Assembly (NCBI GenBank): GCA_003427395.1
Contig: BFEA01000032.1
Coordinates: 1,114,774 to 1,167,448 of the forward strand
Reading direction: 5' to 3'
DNA: 52,675 bases
Source of the DNA: Chara braunii
Taxonomy: Eukaryota > Streptophyta > Charophyceae > Charales > Characeae
Shown: positions 42,166 to 52,130 of the stretch, piece after piece
How positions within the stretch are numbered: position 1 is the stretch's first letter
Layout of the letters: every line of letters starts with the position of its first letter
Made by a program: the position numbers and the translations under genes
Notes under the pieces: model-generated
Database searches by the model: none
The model's input: only the letters and a program-made list of their open reading frames with translations
Told to the model about the DNA's origin: nothing

Positions 42166-43880
42166 GATTTTACCCGATTCGTCTGATTGCTACCCTCGGT
42201 ATGACCCCGCTGGTGTTGAGTGAGCGGGGCTGATCCTTGGGTTACGACGACATGGTGTTCGGATGGTGCATTCGTGGCTCGGTACGGTATACTACTTTGA
42301 TCTGGTACGGCTGCAGGATCGAAACAGGTACAGTGCACTGGTTTGGAATAGGTACCGGACTCACACGCTATTTGCTGCATCACACGGGATTCGGCACTTG
42401 GTTCGAAACAGGCGTTGGTACGACATGTGCGCTCTTTGTACCGATATTTGGTACTGCGGCAACTCATGCTAGTTAGCTGAATAGCCTACGACACCCTGCG
42501 TTGTTCGTATTAAAGCCTACTGCAGTTCGACACAGGCATGGTACGAGGACAGTTGGAGATGGGTATTTTCTGATACGGTTCCACAATCCGGATTTAGGCT
42601 GCTGCGGACCACTACTTTTGGTGCGGGTACGGCAGTTGTGCGAATTTGAACCACATTTGGCATGATCTGGTTTCACTAATATTATTTGGAGAGGCCCACT
42701 GCAGTTCCACACAATCCTGCCATGGCACAGGCTTGACAAACCGTGCCTAAAGACCCTTGTACCGCCGGTACGGGGCAGGGCCAGTCCTCAACCACGGAAT
42801 GACACTGGCTGAAAAGGGCTGGGCCTTTTTTCTCCTGGACCAAAGCAGCAGCCAGGAGACAATATAGGAACCAGCAGAAGTATAGGGGGGGGGCACATTC
42901 GGCAGTGGGAGACCAGGGCGAACTGGATATTCAGGCGCAGGCGACCAAGGGGAACTGGACATTCGGAAGGGAGAGACCAGGGCGAACTGGACCTTCGGGA
43001 CTGGGGCGGCCAGTGTGACCAGGATGGGCTGCAACAGGGCGCACCAAGGGAATAGACGGCAGCGAATACAGCGAACCGTTACGTACTGGTTCGCGAAGCG
43101 AAGTGGTTCCATGCTGCTCACGATCACCGGTAGCTATGGCAGAAGTGTCTGTGTGTGTGCGAGAGAGAGAGAGTGAGAGGAAGAGACCGTGTGTGCGAGA
43201 GGCAGGGACTGTCCAGCAGGAGAGAGAGAAACTGTGCAGCGGGAAAGGGAGTGTTCAGTGAGAGAGAGAAAGATAGAGAGTGGGGGAAGAGGAGAGTGCA
43301 AAGGATGCACAAGAGAATGAAAAGGGGGGTTGAGCCAGGAGACCCGCTGCTGCAGGCAGCGGAATCAATCACTACCGTATCTGAAGTGATCATATGTACC
43401 CCTTAAGCAAGAGAACCCGCTGCTGCAGGCAGCGGAATCAATCATGACCGTTTCTGATGGGATCCTCCGTACCGCTTGAGCAGGAGAGCCACTGCTGCAG
43501 GCAGCGGGAACAATCATTAACACACTTGATGAGGTCATATGTGCTGCGTAGGAGAGCCGATGCTGCAGGCAACGGAATCAATCATGACCATTTATGATAT
43601 GATCATCTGTACCGCTTGAGCAGGAGACCCGCTACTGCAGGCAGCGGAATCAATCACTACCGTATCTGATGTGATCATCTGTACCGCTTGAGCAGGAGAA
43701 CCCGCTGCTGCAGGCAGCGGAATCAATCATGACCGTTTCTGATGGGATCCTCTGTACCGCTTGAGCAGGAGAGCCACTGCTACAGGCAGCGGGATCAATC
43801 ATTACCATACCTGATGAGATCATCTGTGCTGCGTAAGAGAACCCGCTGCTGCAGGCAGCGGAACCAATCATTAAGTTATT
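42166..43880 (+). mobile_element. M-LTR-like copy, plus orientation
   Basis: Inverse homologue of 31.1-32.6 kb: GGTACGG/GGTTCGAA-rich start, a repeated GGGAGACCAGGGCGAACTGG segment (42.9-43.0 kb), a GA-rich block (43.16-43.28 kb) and then hairpin array E in place of array D. A stem ACCCCGCT/AGCGGGGCT lies near 42208-42235. The start is approximate. No gene. Confidence 0.5.
43343..43861. repeat. Array E: CCGCTGCTGCAGGCAGCGG hairpins
   Basis: Eight units, at about 43343, 43416, 43489, 43558, 43628, 43701, 43774 and 43842, each CCGCTGC-TGCAG-GCAGCGG or a variant, roughly 70-75 bp apart. Spacers share ATCAATCAT(G)ACCGT...GATCATCTGTACCGCTTGAGCAGGAGA. Some units have a mutated arm (CACTGC, GATGC, AACGG) without compensation. 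Confidence 0.9.
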
Positions 43881-44576
43881 AATTTATTTGTTTTCGAGAT
43901 ATCCCCAGATTAGTAAGAGTGTCATCTAGTATCTAATCCTCGGAAATCCAATGACTTTCAAGTGTTGAGCAGCCCTGATGATTGACTCAAATTTTTCGTG
44001 AAATGCCCTCAATCGAATTATTTATTTATTTATTTATTTATCTTTTTTTTTGTAATATTCGAAGATCAGGGAGAGTTCACTTTCCCCCCCCTCGACCACT
44101 GCTATTCATTCTCGAAGTACTCCTGCTGAAAGAAGAGTGCGGTCAAGTGCCTAATAGTAAGTAATTAGAAGATTTTCAAGTGGCCTGCAAGAGACTGCAT
44201 TCTGATGGACCCTTGCTAAACTAAAGTAAGCATTTAACTATTTTCAAAGTGTTTTCCGAATCAGAGCTTATTGCCGGCACCCAGCTCCTAACACTTGTAG
44301 GGGCACTTGATTTCATCCAGGTGGTTTATTGACAGTGAGAGAGAGAGAGAGAGTGAGTAAGAGAGAGAGAGTGAGAGAGAGAAAGAGAGAGAGTGAGGGA
44401 CAACGCTGAGAGTGAGGGACTGCGCTGAGAGTGAGAAAGAGAGAGTGAGTGAGAGAGAGAGAGTGAGGGAGAGAGAGAGAGAGTGAGGGACAGCGCTGAG
44501 AGTGAGGGAAAGAGTGAGAGAGAGAGAGTGAGGGAGAGAGAGGGAGTGAGGGACAGCGCTGAGAGTGAGGGACTAC

Positions 44577-44648
<72 letters not shown>

Positions 44649-45889
44649 TGAGGGACAACGCTGAGAGTGAGGGACTGCGCTGAGAGTGAGAGAGAGAGAG
44701 AGTGAGGGAGAGAGAGAGAGAGTGATGGACGACGCTGAGAGTGAGAGAGAGAAAGTGAGAGAGAGAAAGAGAGAGAGTGAGGGGCAGCGCTGAGAGTGAG
44801 AGACCGCGCCGAGAGAGAGAGAAAGAGAGGGAGAGGAAGGGATGTTGAGTCTCTCTAGAACAAAGGATGAGACGACAGGATCAAGGGGGAGAGAGGTTGC
44901 ACACGTCCAAGCAAGGGATCCAGTCCTAATAGAGGCATTAGGTGGCGCTTCGTGCTCACACCTTTGATGAACCTCTCTCTCTCCGCTTTTAGTAAGTGAG
45001 TAATTAAGTGAGCTTACAACGCTCTGTGAACTAAGCATGGCGGTATCCCTTCTCATGTCATACTAGTTGACTCATTCACTTTATTTATTTATTTATTATT
45101 TATTTATTTATTAAACGTTGATTCAGTCCCTAATGCACAGGAGAAGAGAATGGCAGTCTGTCTATTCGAGCTCCAAGAGGGGCATTGATGAGACAAGGAG
45201 TTGCAAGCTCGAAACACAACAAGGCCTCCTTCCATGTTCACGCTTGAGAGTCATTGCCTATCTTCGCTGATTGGGACAGCGACCCGCAGTCACCATGACT
45301 GACGTACGTGCAGGTCTGAAGACATGTTGAACACAGACTTTGACCATTCAAAAATTTGAGAAGAACAAGATCTGAGCCTTACGACGTAAATTTCAAACGT
45401 GTCTTTCGTTCTGAAAAGCAGTAAACTGGCTCCTGGTGACCAGTTGAACTCATTGCGAATCCACAACGTTGTAATGACAATGGTGTGGCTAATGGTCATC
45501 AATCGAACGAAATTGAGCAATCTCTCTTGCATTTTATTCCCACTGAACAGGCGCGCGATAAGCAAGCAAGCGCATGGATTCGAAACAGAACAAAAATGCC
45601 ACAGACAAGCCAAATTGCTCCCGGGAATTTAGGTCACTCTCGTTATTATCAACAAGTATGTGGAATCTGTGTTTCGGTTTCCCATTTGGAATTTGTTGGC
45701 TATCCTGCTTGTGTCGAGAGTAGTTTCCGTTAAGGGACTCAGCAGGGACGAGTTTTCGTTAGTCCTGATCTTCGGCATCAGACTTGCGGGCTTGATCCAT
45801 TTAAATAATTTTATTTTAATTTTCATTCCTTTTCAGCACATCTTCAGATCCTACAAACCTAGCCTTACAGTGCAGGCATGACAGGCAGC
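43881..45889. repeat. (GA)n-rich complex flanked by (ATTT)n, probable insertion
   Basis: (ATTT)n-type runs lie at 44020-44042 and 45079-45113. Between them 44330-44860 is GAGA repeat interleaved with a GAGTGAGGGACAGCGCTGAGAGTGAGGGA higher unit; 44580-44637 is pure GA. No coding gene; the long minus-strand frame here is a Ser/Leu artefact of the repeat. The block separates array E from the M-LTR end at 45890 and may be a later insertion or a degraded part of the LTR. Confidence 0.7.
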
Positions 45890-46006
45890 GCAGACACCTT
45901 ACCCTGCTGTTCGCCGAGGACCTCGGAAGCGGGCGAGGCGAGTGACAGGCGTCGTAGCCCTTGGCTTCGGCGAACGGTAGGTGACCCCTCCCCGGGTTTC
46001 CTTACA
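45890..46006 (+). mobile_element. M-LTR 3' end joined to chromovirus pol
   Basis: Reverse complement of 22840-22955 with high similarity: a GACACCTT segment, GAGGACCTCGGAAG, CGAGTGACAGGCG, CCCTTGGCTTC and the terminal GGTTTCCTTACAAC. Homology stops at the LTR boundary; instead of a primer-binding site the sequence enters the RT domain. This is what a 3' or solo LTR inserted into another element's pol gene would look like. Confidence 0.65.
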
Positions 46007-47290
46007 ACGGTGAAAAATAGTTATCCCATACCTCGCGCGGATGATTTGTTTGACCGCCTCTCCGACCACCATTTCTTCACGAAGATCGATCTTCATAGCG
46101 GATATCACCAGATCCGCGTAGCCGAGGAGGACCAGCCCAAGACCACTTTTCGTTCTCGTTTCGGGCACTACGAGTTAACCGTCATGCCTTTCAGTCTCCG
46201 TAATGCCCCCGCCACTTTCCAGACGGCTATGAACACGATGTTCCAAGACCTTGTTGAGGACTATGTTCTCGTCTACATTGACGACATCCTGATCTACAGT
46301 CGTACCCTAGAGGATCACCTGACCCACCTTTGCACTGTCCTGCAGCGACTACTCGACCACGGGTTTTATGCGAAGCTTTCCAAATGCAGCTTCGCTCAAC
46401 CCAAAGTCAACTTCCTTGGGGATCAGGTCTCCGAGCACGGGCTCCACATGGACGACTCGAAGATTCAGGCTATTGTGGACTGGCCCATTCCTACCTCTCT
46501 TCCTGCGCTGCGTAGTTTCCTTGGGTTGACCAACTACTATAGTCATTTTCTTAAAAACTACGCTCAGTATTCTTCCCAGCTTACCGCTCTGACTCACGGG
46601 TGCCTACCTTTTCATTGGACCCCGACTCACGAGGATGCTTTTCGCTCTCTCAAGCGACTTGTCACGTCAGCTTCTGTCTTACACTTACCCGACTATTCGC
46701 GACTATTCATCATCACCACCGACGCATCCGGCTTCGCTATTGGAGTTGTTGTCTCCCAGATCTACCCAGCCCACCCTACTTCTTCCGATTCCACAGAGTC
46801 TCGTCTCCCTCGCATTCCTCGCTTCCCTCCACCTTCGGCGACTGCGGCTCATCTTGCACCCATCCAGCCCACCCCCTTATATTCCTGACGTCGCTGATAA
46901 CGGTACAGTCGAGTCGCGCGATGGAGAGTGTCCGGTTGCTTATCTATCTCGACAACTACTTTCCGCCGAGCGTAACTATACTGCCGACGAGCGCGAGGTC
47001 CTTGTGCTGGCGTCATCACTTGCACGGTCACACTTTCACCGTTTTGACGGACAACTTTATCCTCGCCGCCTTCTCGACGAAGCCTAAGCTCACTTCTCGT
47101 CAGGCTCGTTGGTGGCGTGACCTCACCGAGTTCGATTTCACGATCAAGAAGATTTCTGGTGAAAGCAATCGCGTAGCAGATGCCTTATCCCGCCGCCCCG
47201 ACCTTCAGTGCGAGGATCGTCAGCTATCTGCTATTTTAGCTTCCACCATCCACCCCGCCTTTCTGGACGAGTACCGCCTCGCATACACCT
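46007..47290 (+). pseudogene. pol: Chromovirus reverse transcriptase and RNase H, N-truncated
   Basis: Ty3/Gypsy RT begins inside the domain at YPIPRADDLFDRL; the N-terminal motifs are missing. FTKIDLHSGYHQIRV, RNAPATFQ and the catalytic YIDD (46274-46285) are present, then FLGL.NYY and the start of RNase H with TDASG (Asp codon at 46721). A proline- and serine-rich stretch, apparently inserted or frame-shifted, interrupts RNase H at about 46.76-46.89 kb. The frame changes near 46.89 kb (ECPVAYLSRQLLSAERNY and the acidic DEREVL box) and again near 47.03 kb (VLTDN, RQARWWRDLTEF, SNRVADALSRRPD). A TAG at 47290 interrupts the linker. RT would copy element RNA in the cytoplasmic particle; this copy is inactive. 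Confidence 0.92.
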
Positions 47291-47292
47291 AG

Positions 47293-48540
47293 TGCCCTGA
47301 GTTTCAGGCCATCTACGCTGACCTACAGGCTGGCAAGTCCGTCCCTAACTTCCAGCTCGACCCCTCTGGACTCCTATACTGGCTTGGTCGTCAAGGTACC
47401 CGTTCTCCTCGCTTATGTGTGCCCTCTACTGGCCAGCTCCGCGTTCGGGCTGTCGCTGAGTGTCACGACCAGCGTGCCGCCGGTCTTCTCGGTGTCTTCA
47501 AGACACTTGACCGCCTTTACCGCCATTACTATCGGGAGCACCGTCGTCCTTTCACTAAGGAGTACGTCCGCACCTGCAGGATCTGTGAGGAGGTCAACAT
47601 TCCCAACCACCCCCCCTACGGTCTTCTTCAACCCTTACCCATTCCCACTCAGCATTGGACTTCTGTCTACATGGATTCCATCGGTCCTCTTCGTCCCTCT
47701 ACCCTACGAGGTCACGACGCCATCTTCGTCGTTGTCTGTCGGTTGACTAAGCATGCTCATGCAAGTATGCTAGTTAAGCCAAAGACATCGCATCGTTATA
47801 CTTCAACCGTATTGTCATCCATCACGGTCTTCCCACTAGCATCGTCTCTGATCGCGATCCCCACTTTACTTCTCATTTCTTGCGTGGACTCCATGAGATC
47901 TATGGCTTCGAGCTCCGCTCTCCTCCTATCACCCCCAATCAGAGGGACATACCGAGGTCACCAACAAAACTCTTGGGAGTATCCTCAAGAAGTTTGTTGA
48001 GAATGACTCTGATTGGGATTTCCACCTGCTCACGCCGAGATTGCTTATAACCATGCTATTTCACCTGCCACTGGCATGTCTCCCTACTACTGTGACTTGG
48101 GATACCATCCTCGTGTCCCATTTGACCTTCTCCGTCCATCTCAGATCCATCCCGACACCAAATGCCCTGCCCTCGGTGACTAGGTAAAGGAGATGGATGC
48201 GCTTGTTAGCAAGGCTTGTGAGAGCATTGTTGACTCCCAGGCTCGCATGGCCACTTGCGCTAACCGCTCTCGCATCGACCATCCCTTCACAGTTGGCGAC
48301 GAGGTTCTTGTCGACGCACGTCACTTCCAGCCCGAAGCTGACACGCTTCTGAAATTCAGACGTCGATATATTGGACCATTCACCATTCTTGCACCCGCCG
48401 GACCCAACCATGACTGTCCGGTGAGCTTCAAATTGAAGCTCTCCTATTTTATGTACCGCGCTAACTTAGATGACGTGTTTCATGTATCTCTTTTGCGCCC
48501 CTTCAGACGGTCTCCTCCCGAGTTCTCCCATCATCATTGA
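47293..48540 (+). pseudogene. pol: Chromovirus integrase, catalytic residues in three frames
   Basis: The zinc-binding domain has CHDQ and CRIC (47575-47586) but reads AAGLLG where AGHLG is usual, so the second histidine is lost. The DDE core has MDSIGPL (Asp at 47674, frame 1), SDRDPHF (Asp at 47850, frame 0) and QSEGHTEV (Glu at 47942, frame 2): all three acidic codons survive, but two frameshifts separate them. A stop follows at 48181. The C-terminal GPY/F-like module (FRRRYIGPFTIL ... LDDVFHVSLLRPF) is open from 48193 to 48540. The normal role is insertion of element cDNA into chromatin. Confidence 0.9.
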
Positions 48541-48943
48541 GGGTCACGAGGAGTTTGTCGTCTCTGATATCGCGTCCCGCCGTATGACTGATGGTGACCC
48601 TCCCCGCCTCGAGTATCTCGTTCGATGGAAGGGTTACCCTGACGAGGAGTCTACTTGGGAGCCTCTTGAGCACCTGAAGCATGCTATGACTTTCGTGCGT
48701 GCTTACGATCGTGCTCATCCTTTCCCGGCATCATCCTCCCCCCCTACTTCTCGTCCTTCTACTACTGACCCATCTACCTCTGCAACCACTAACATTCCCC
48801 ATCCTTCATCGATGCATCATCCTGCTCCACCGGTACCCGCCTCAAGTCCTCCTTCCCATGTGGATGTGGTTCCGCCTATTGTTGCAGTTGATTCCTCTCG
48901 CCCTCAGCGTACCTATCGACTTCCTTCTCGTTATCGTGACTGA
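48541..48943 (+). pseudogene. Chromodomain at integrase C-terminus
   Basis: After one more frame change (near 48.52 kb) the sequence encodes EFVVSDIASRR..., LEYLVRWKGYPDEESTWEP and LEHL, a canonical chromodomain including the conserved aromatics (Y, W, W), which in chromoviruses targets integration to modified histones. A Pro/Ser/Thr-rich tail of about 70 residues ends at 48943 (RYRD, stop). The domain itself is intact over its length; only the upstream frame is broken. It places the element in the chromovirus clade. Confidence 0.93.
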
Positions 48944-49958
48944 CCTATACCCCCCATACGCTCTTTATCTTTTACCATTCCTGGACACTTATGCAGCAAC
49001 TCCTGGTTTCAGCTTCTACATTCGGCTTCAACATTCGGCTTCTACATTCGACTTTTCAACCTCAGTGCTTCTCCCCAGTACCAGAGTACCTGTCGCATTG
49101 TTCAGGACTTCTACTCGGTTCTTGCGGTACTCCTACTTCATCCAGGCTACTTCGGTTCGACTTAAGTCGGGAGAGTCATCAGTTGGACTACTTCACTTTT
49201 TCGGCTACAGAGTTCCCATCATTCCCACCTATCCACCACCCTCGAGCTTACCCTTCAATCTTATGATGACCCCTAGTTTCCCTGTCTATGTGAGTGTGTC
49301 CATCTGCCGCCCTTCTGCCTTACCGTATGATGCGCGCCCTCCTCTGGAGTGTACGTTTTTTTTGCTCACAGTTTTTGGCCGTATGTCTATGCCTGCATAA
49401 CCCTCTCTCCCCTTCCACGCTCACCTTATGTGTGTTCCCTTGTGTGAGTGCCCTTCCCCTTTCAGTTGGCGATACTCGATTGATGGTTTCCATTGAGCCC
49501 GGTGTCGTGCTGTTACTCTCCCTCTGAGCCTAATGACCCTTACCTGGTTGTGTGGGTGCCCCCTTGGAGTTTAATCTAAGAGCTGTACATGTTGCCTTCC
49601 CACCCATTCCTACCCCTGGCATGCGACTGAGTTCCCTTCTCTTTTGTTCAGGCATTGTGCCAGGTTGTTTCGTACCTGGACCTAGGCCGGTATATCACTT
49701 CGGCCTAGGCCCAGGGCATGAGGTTGGTTCGTTCATTCTGTTCATTCGTTCATTCGGAGTCGGACTTGACCTTCACTCAGCTGCTGCTTCTCGTGTGTGT
49801 CCATCTCCTCTCTCTCTTTCTCTCTCTCCATCTCCATCTCCGCACGTGCCCTCCGCACGCGTGCCACAAATTTCTGGATTTCTTTATTAATTTTTATTAT
49901 AGCAACGAAAGATAAATAAAAAAATATGATCCATAAGAAAGTTTGGCTATACAGCCAA
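48944..49958. other. 3' UTR-like region of the chromovirus
   Basis: Non-coding, pyrimidine-rich. Contains a TTCGGCTTC.ACATTCG short repeat near 49012-49050 and a CT-rich block at 49805-49840. Purine-rich AACGAAAGATAAATAAAAAAA (49903-49923) precedes the possible LTR start and could be the polypurine tract. Confidence 0.4.
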
Positions 49959-49959
49959 G

Positions 49960-50340
49960 TGTAAGGATGTGAAGTTTTCTCGCGCGAAAACGGTTCGGCG
50001 CTGTGAGTGTAGACGCGCTATCGCGCCCCCACTGCTTCAAGGGTCTGGTTAGATGTTCTTCCCCGGACCGAGCTCAGTGGGTTGGAGGACTGGCAAGGTG
50101 TCGCGCATAATTTTGATAGGTATAAAAATAGAGGTGTATTCAGAGGCAGTCACACTTTGTCATACAACCGAGTAGTCAGGGTTATCCCTCCTGCCAGCGG
50201 CGACACGGCTTAGAGTGAGGCGTTCGGGTTATCGCCTGCACCTGACCCCGTATAAAGGATAGACCCAAGGTCACCGGAGTCCCTATCATTCAGGAGTCCT
50301 TCAAGCTGCCTTGAGTGTAACCTGTGTAAAATAAGAAGGA
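49960..50340 (+). promoter_or_regulatory. Possible chromovirus 3' LTR with TATA box
   Basis: TGTAAGGATGTGAAG at 49960 resembles an LTR start. TATAAAAATA is at 50121-50130 and another TATAAAG near 50252. Short stems flank the start: TTGGCT-ATAC-AGCCAA just before it and GTTTTC/GAAAAC just after. No matching 5' LTR exists in the window, so the identification is provisional and the end is unknown. Confidence 0.4.
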
Positions 50341-50537
50341 AAATACCATATATGCATCATAGAGCAACTGACACTGACAAAATAAGAAGACCAGAACCCA
50401 AACTCTGCAAGAGTATGACCAGAGGTACGAGACTGAAGAGTAGTATATTGAGTAAGCAGGGAGCAGCCATCGAAGGGCTGCAGTCACTAATAAATCATAA
50501 TGTCGTAATACATCAAAGTGACTGAAAAGAGAGAACC

Positions 50538-51536
50538 TCAATCAATGATAATAAGTGTTACCCCCTCGTGAGTGAGTGCTGCTGTCTGGGACTCCATGTC
50601 TGGCACCTTGTCATTGAGAACCCGCGTGGCTATAGACTCTGAAACCACGTAGCTGATGTCGAGAGGCGCTGCTGGATCAATCTTGCAGATATAGGTCATG
50701 CATCTAGCCATCTCCTCGTCCGCGACGCTCCTAAGATAAAGCTCCTCCCCAAGAATGATATCGCGTGAAGCTCCAATCAATATCTCAATATGTCCTCTCC
50801 CACCAGAGTAGATGTAGGAAACCTCAAGAAAGCGATCTCCGTAAAGAGGCTTTCAATAAGCCTGCATAGCAAAATCTGTCCCGACCAAATTACTCTAGCC
50901 ATCTCTGAGGTATGGGACCAGAACCTCCCCTCTTGGGGGACCAATAACTGTCTCCGACCTAGGGTCGTCTGACATGTAGGAGTCAATCACCCTCAAGAAG
51001 ATACCGTGCAAGAAGATGTGCGATCCTCCTCAATGTCGCCCTCCGACGTCTCCGCTCACTGGTCTCTAGCGCTCCAGCCGCTGTCCACAAACTCAACCCC
51101 TGTGAGTGTCCCAGTCGGAATAATCGCCAAGATCAAGGTCACTCACAGAGCAGGGCTCCAAATCGGACTCATCTGTCTCTGATTTCGGGACACATGTAGT
51201 GATTGGGATTCCGGATTTGGTTCTCTCTCTCTGGATCCGGTCGTCCTTCCACATCTTCTCCTTGCTGCGGGGCTCACTAAGGCGCTTGGGGTTGCATCCG
51301 TCAAAATCGAAGAGCACACCCCCATGTGTTGAAGGTACGCGAGGGAACACCACGTGTAGCCAGTTGTCCCTCCAATAGCTCTCCTTGCGAAATATGTAAT
51401 CTGCAATCCTATCATATGTAGTGCCCTTCACTCCTGTCTCTGCCCCCTTCACCGAGTAGGTGATCACGAGAGTGTGTCTCAAGGTCGAAGACTCATTAAC
51501 TCTGATGTCCCACATGCCTGTAGCAGAACCTCTCAA
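50538..51536 (-). pseudogene. Decayed coding region of unknown function
   Basis: One minus-strand frame gives protein-like sequence from the ATG at 51536 to 50538, broken by stops at 51093, about 51066, 51033, 50903 and 50861. The first open part (147 codons) includes YWRDNWLHVVFPRVP and ends in an acidic tail (ESDLEPCSVSDLDLGDYSDW). The last part includes ASRDIILGEELYLRS, slightly reminiscent of the GEEL end of SET domains, though the rest of that domain is absent and I do not assign it. No frameshift was noted. It may be a degraded host gene or retroelement accessory gene. Confidence 0.4.
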
Positions 51537-51657
51537 TCAATCTACCCCACGTAGGGGTAGTCTCACGACGTCGGGCCAGCTTCGATGGAATGCACGCTCT
51601 CTAATGCAAATACTCCCTCCAAGGCCTGACCAGATAGCAATCAGCAACTTAATGTAA

Positions 51658-51900
51658 AGGCCTGTCTGAATGGCCTGACTGAACTCCAACTCGATATAGG
51701 GCCCGCCTGAATGGGCCCGACTGAACAGCAACTCAATATAAAGCCCGCCTGAATGGGCACGATTGAGCAGCAACTATCTCAGAAGAAAGGACCCGCATGA
51801 AGGGGTCTGACTGAAAACTGCAACAATCTCGAGAGGTGGGCCCGCCTGAAGGGGCTCGGATGAACAGCAATAATCTCAAGTAGGCTCGCCTGAAGAGCCT
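51658..51900. repeat. Array G: GCCTGAA loop on variable complementary stems
   Basis: Six units, about 40-50 bp apart, with loop GCCTGAA(T/G) or a close variant: AGGCC/GGCCT (51658-51676), GGGCCC/GGGCCC (51699-51718), GCCC/GGGC (51743-51758), GACCC/GGGTC (51790-51807), GGGCCC/GGGCTC with one G-T (51838-51857) and AGGCTC/GAGCCT (51882-51900). Spacers share GACTGAACAGCAACTC-like words. Arms differ between units but remain complementary. Confidence 0.88.
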
Positions 51901-52130
51901 GGCTAAAAAGCAACTGATCAGTAGAACATCTCATGCACAGGGACCAGTCACAAATGTTGAATGTACTGGGGCTAGACTGAGCCAGGTCATCCGTGCAGGG
52001 ACTGAACTGCGAATGCTCCCCATGAGAGGGAAAATATCACGTGCATGAGGTGTTGCTGATCAGCAAGGGAATAAATCAACGGGAGCGTGATGGCAAATCT
52101 TTCCAGCTAGCAATCCTATGCTCGGGTGGA
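51901..52130. other. Non-coding spacer
   Basis: Nothing recognisable; AT/GC-balanced sequence between array G and the satellite. Confidence 0.4.

Noticed and set aside
44313-45056. Long minus-strand Ser/Leu-rich open frame
   Set aside because: It is the translation of (GA)n repeat; every frame of such DNA stays open and there is no non-repetitive domain.
50700-50780. SET-domain identity from ILGEELYL
   Set aside because: Only a few residues match and the NHSC-type and other SET motifs are not visible.
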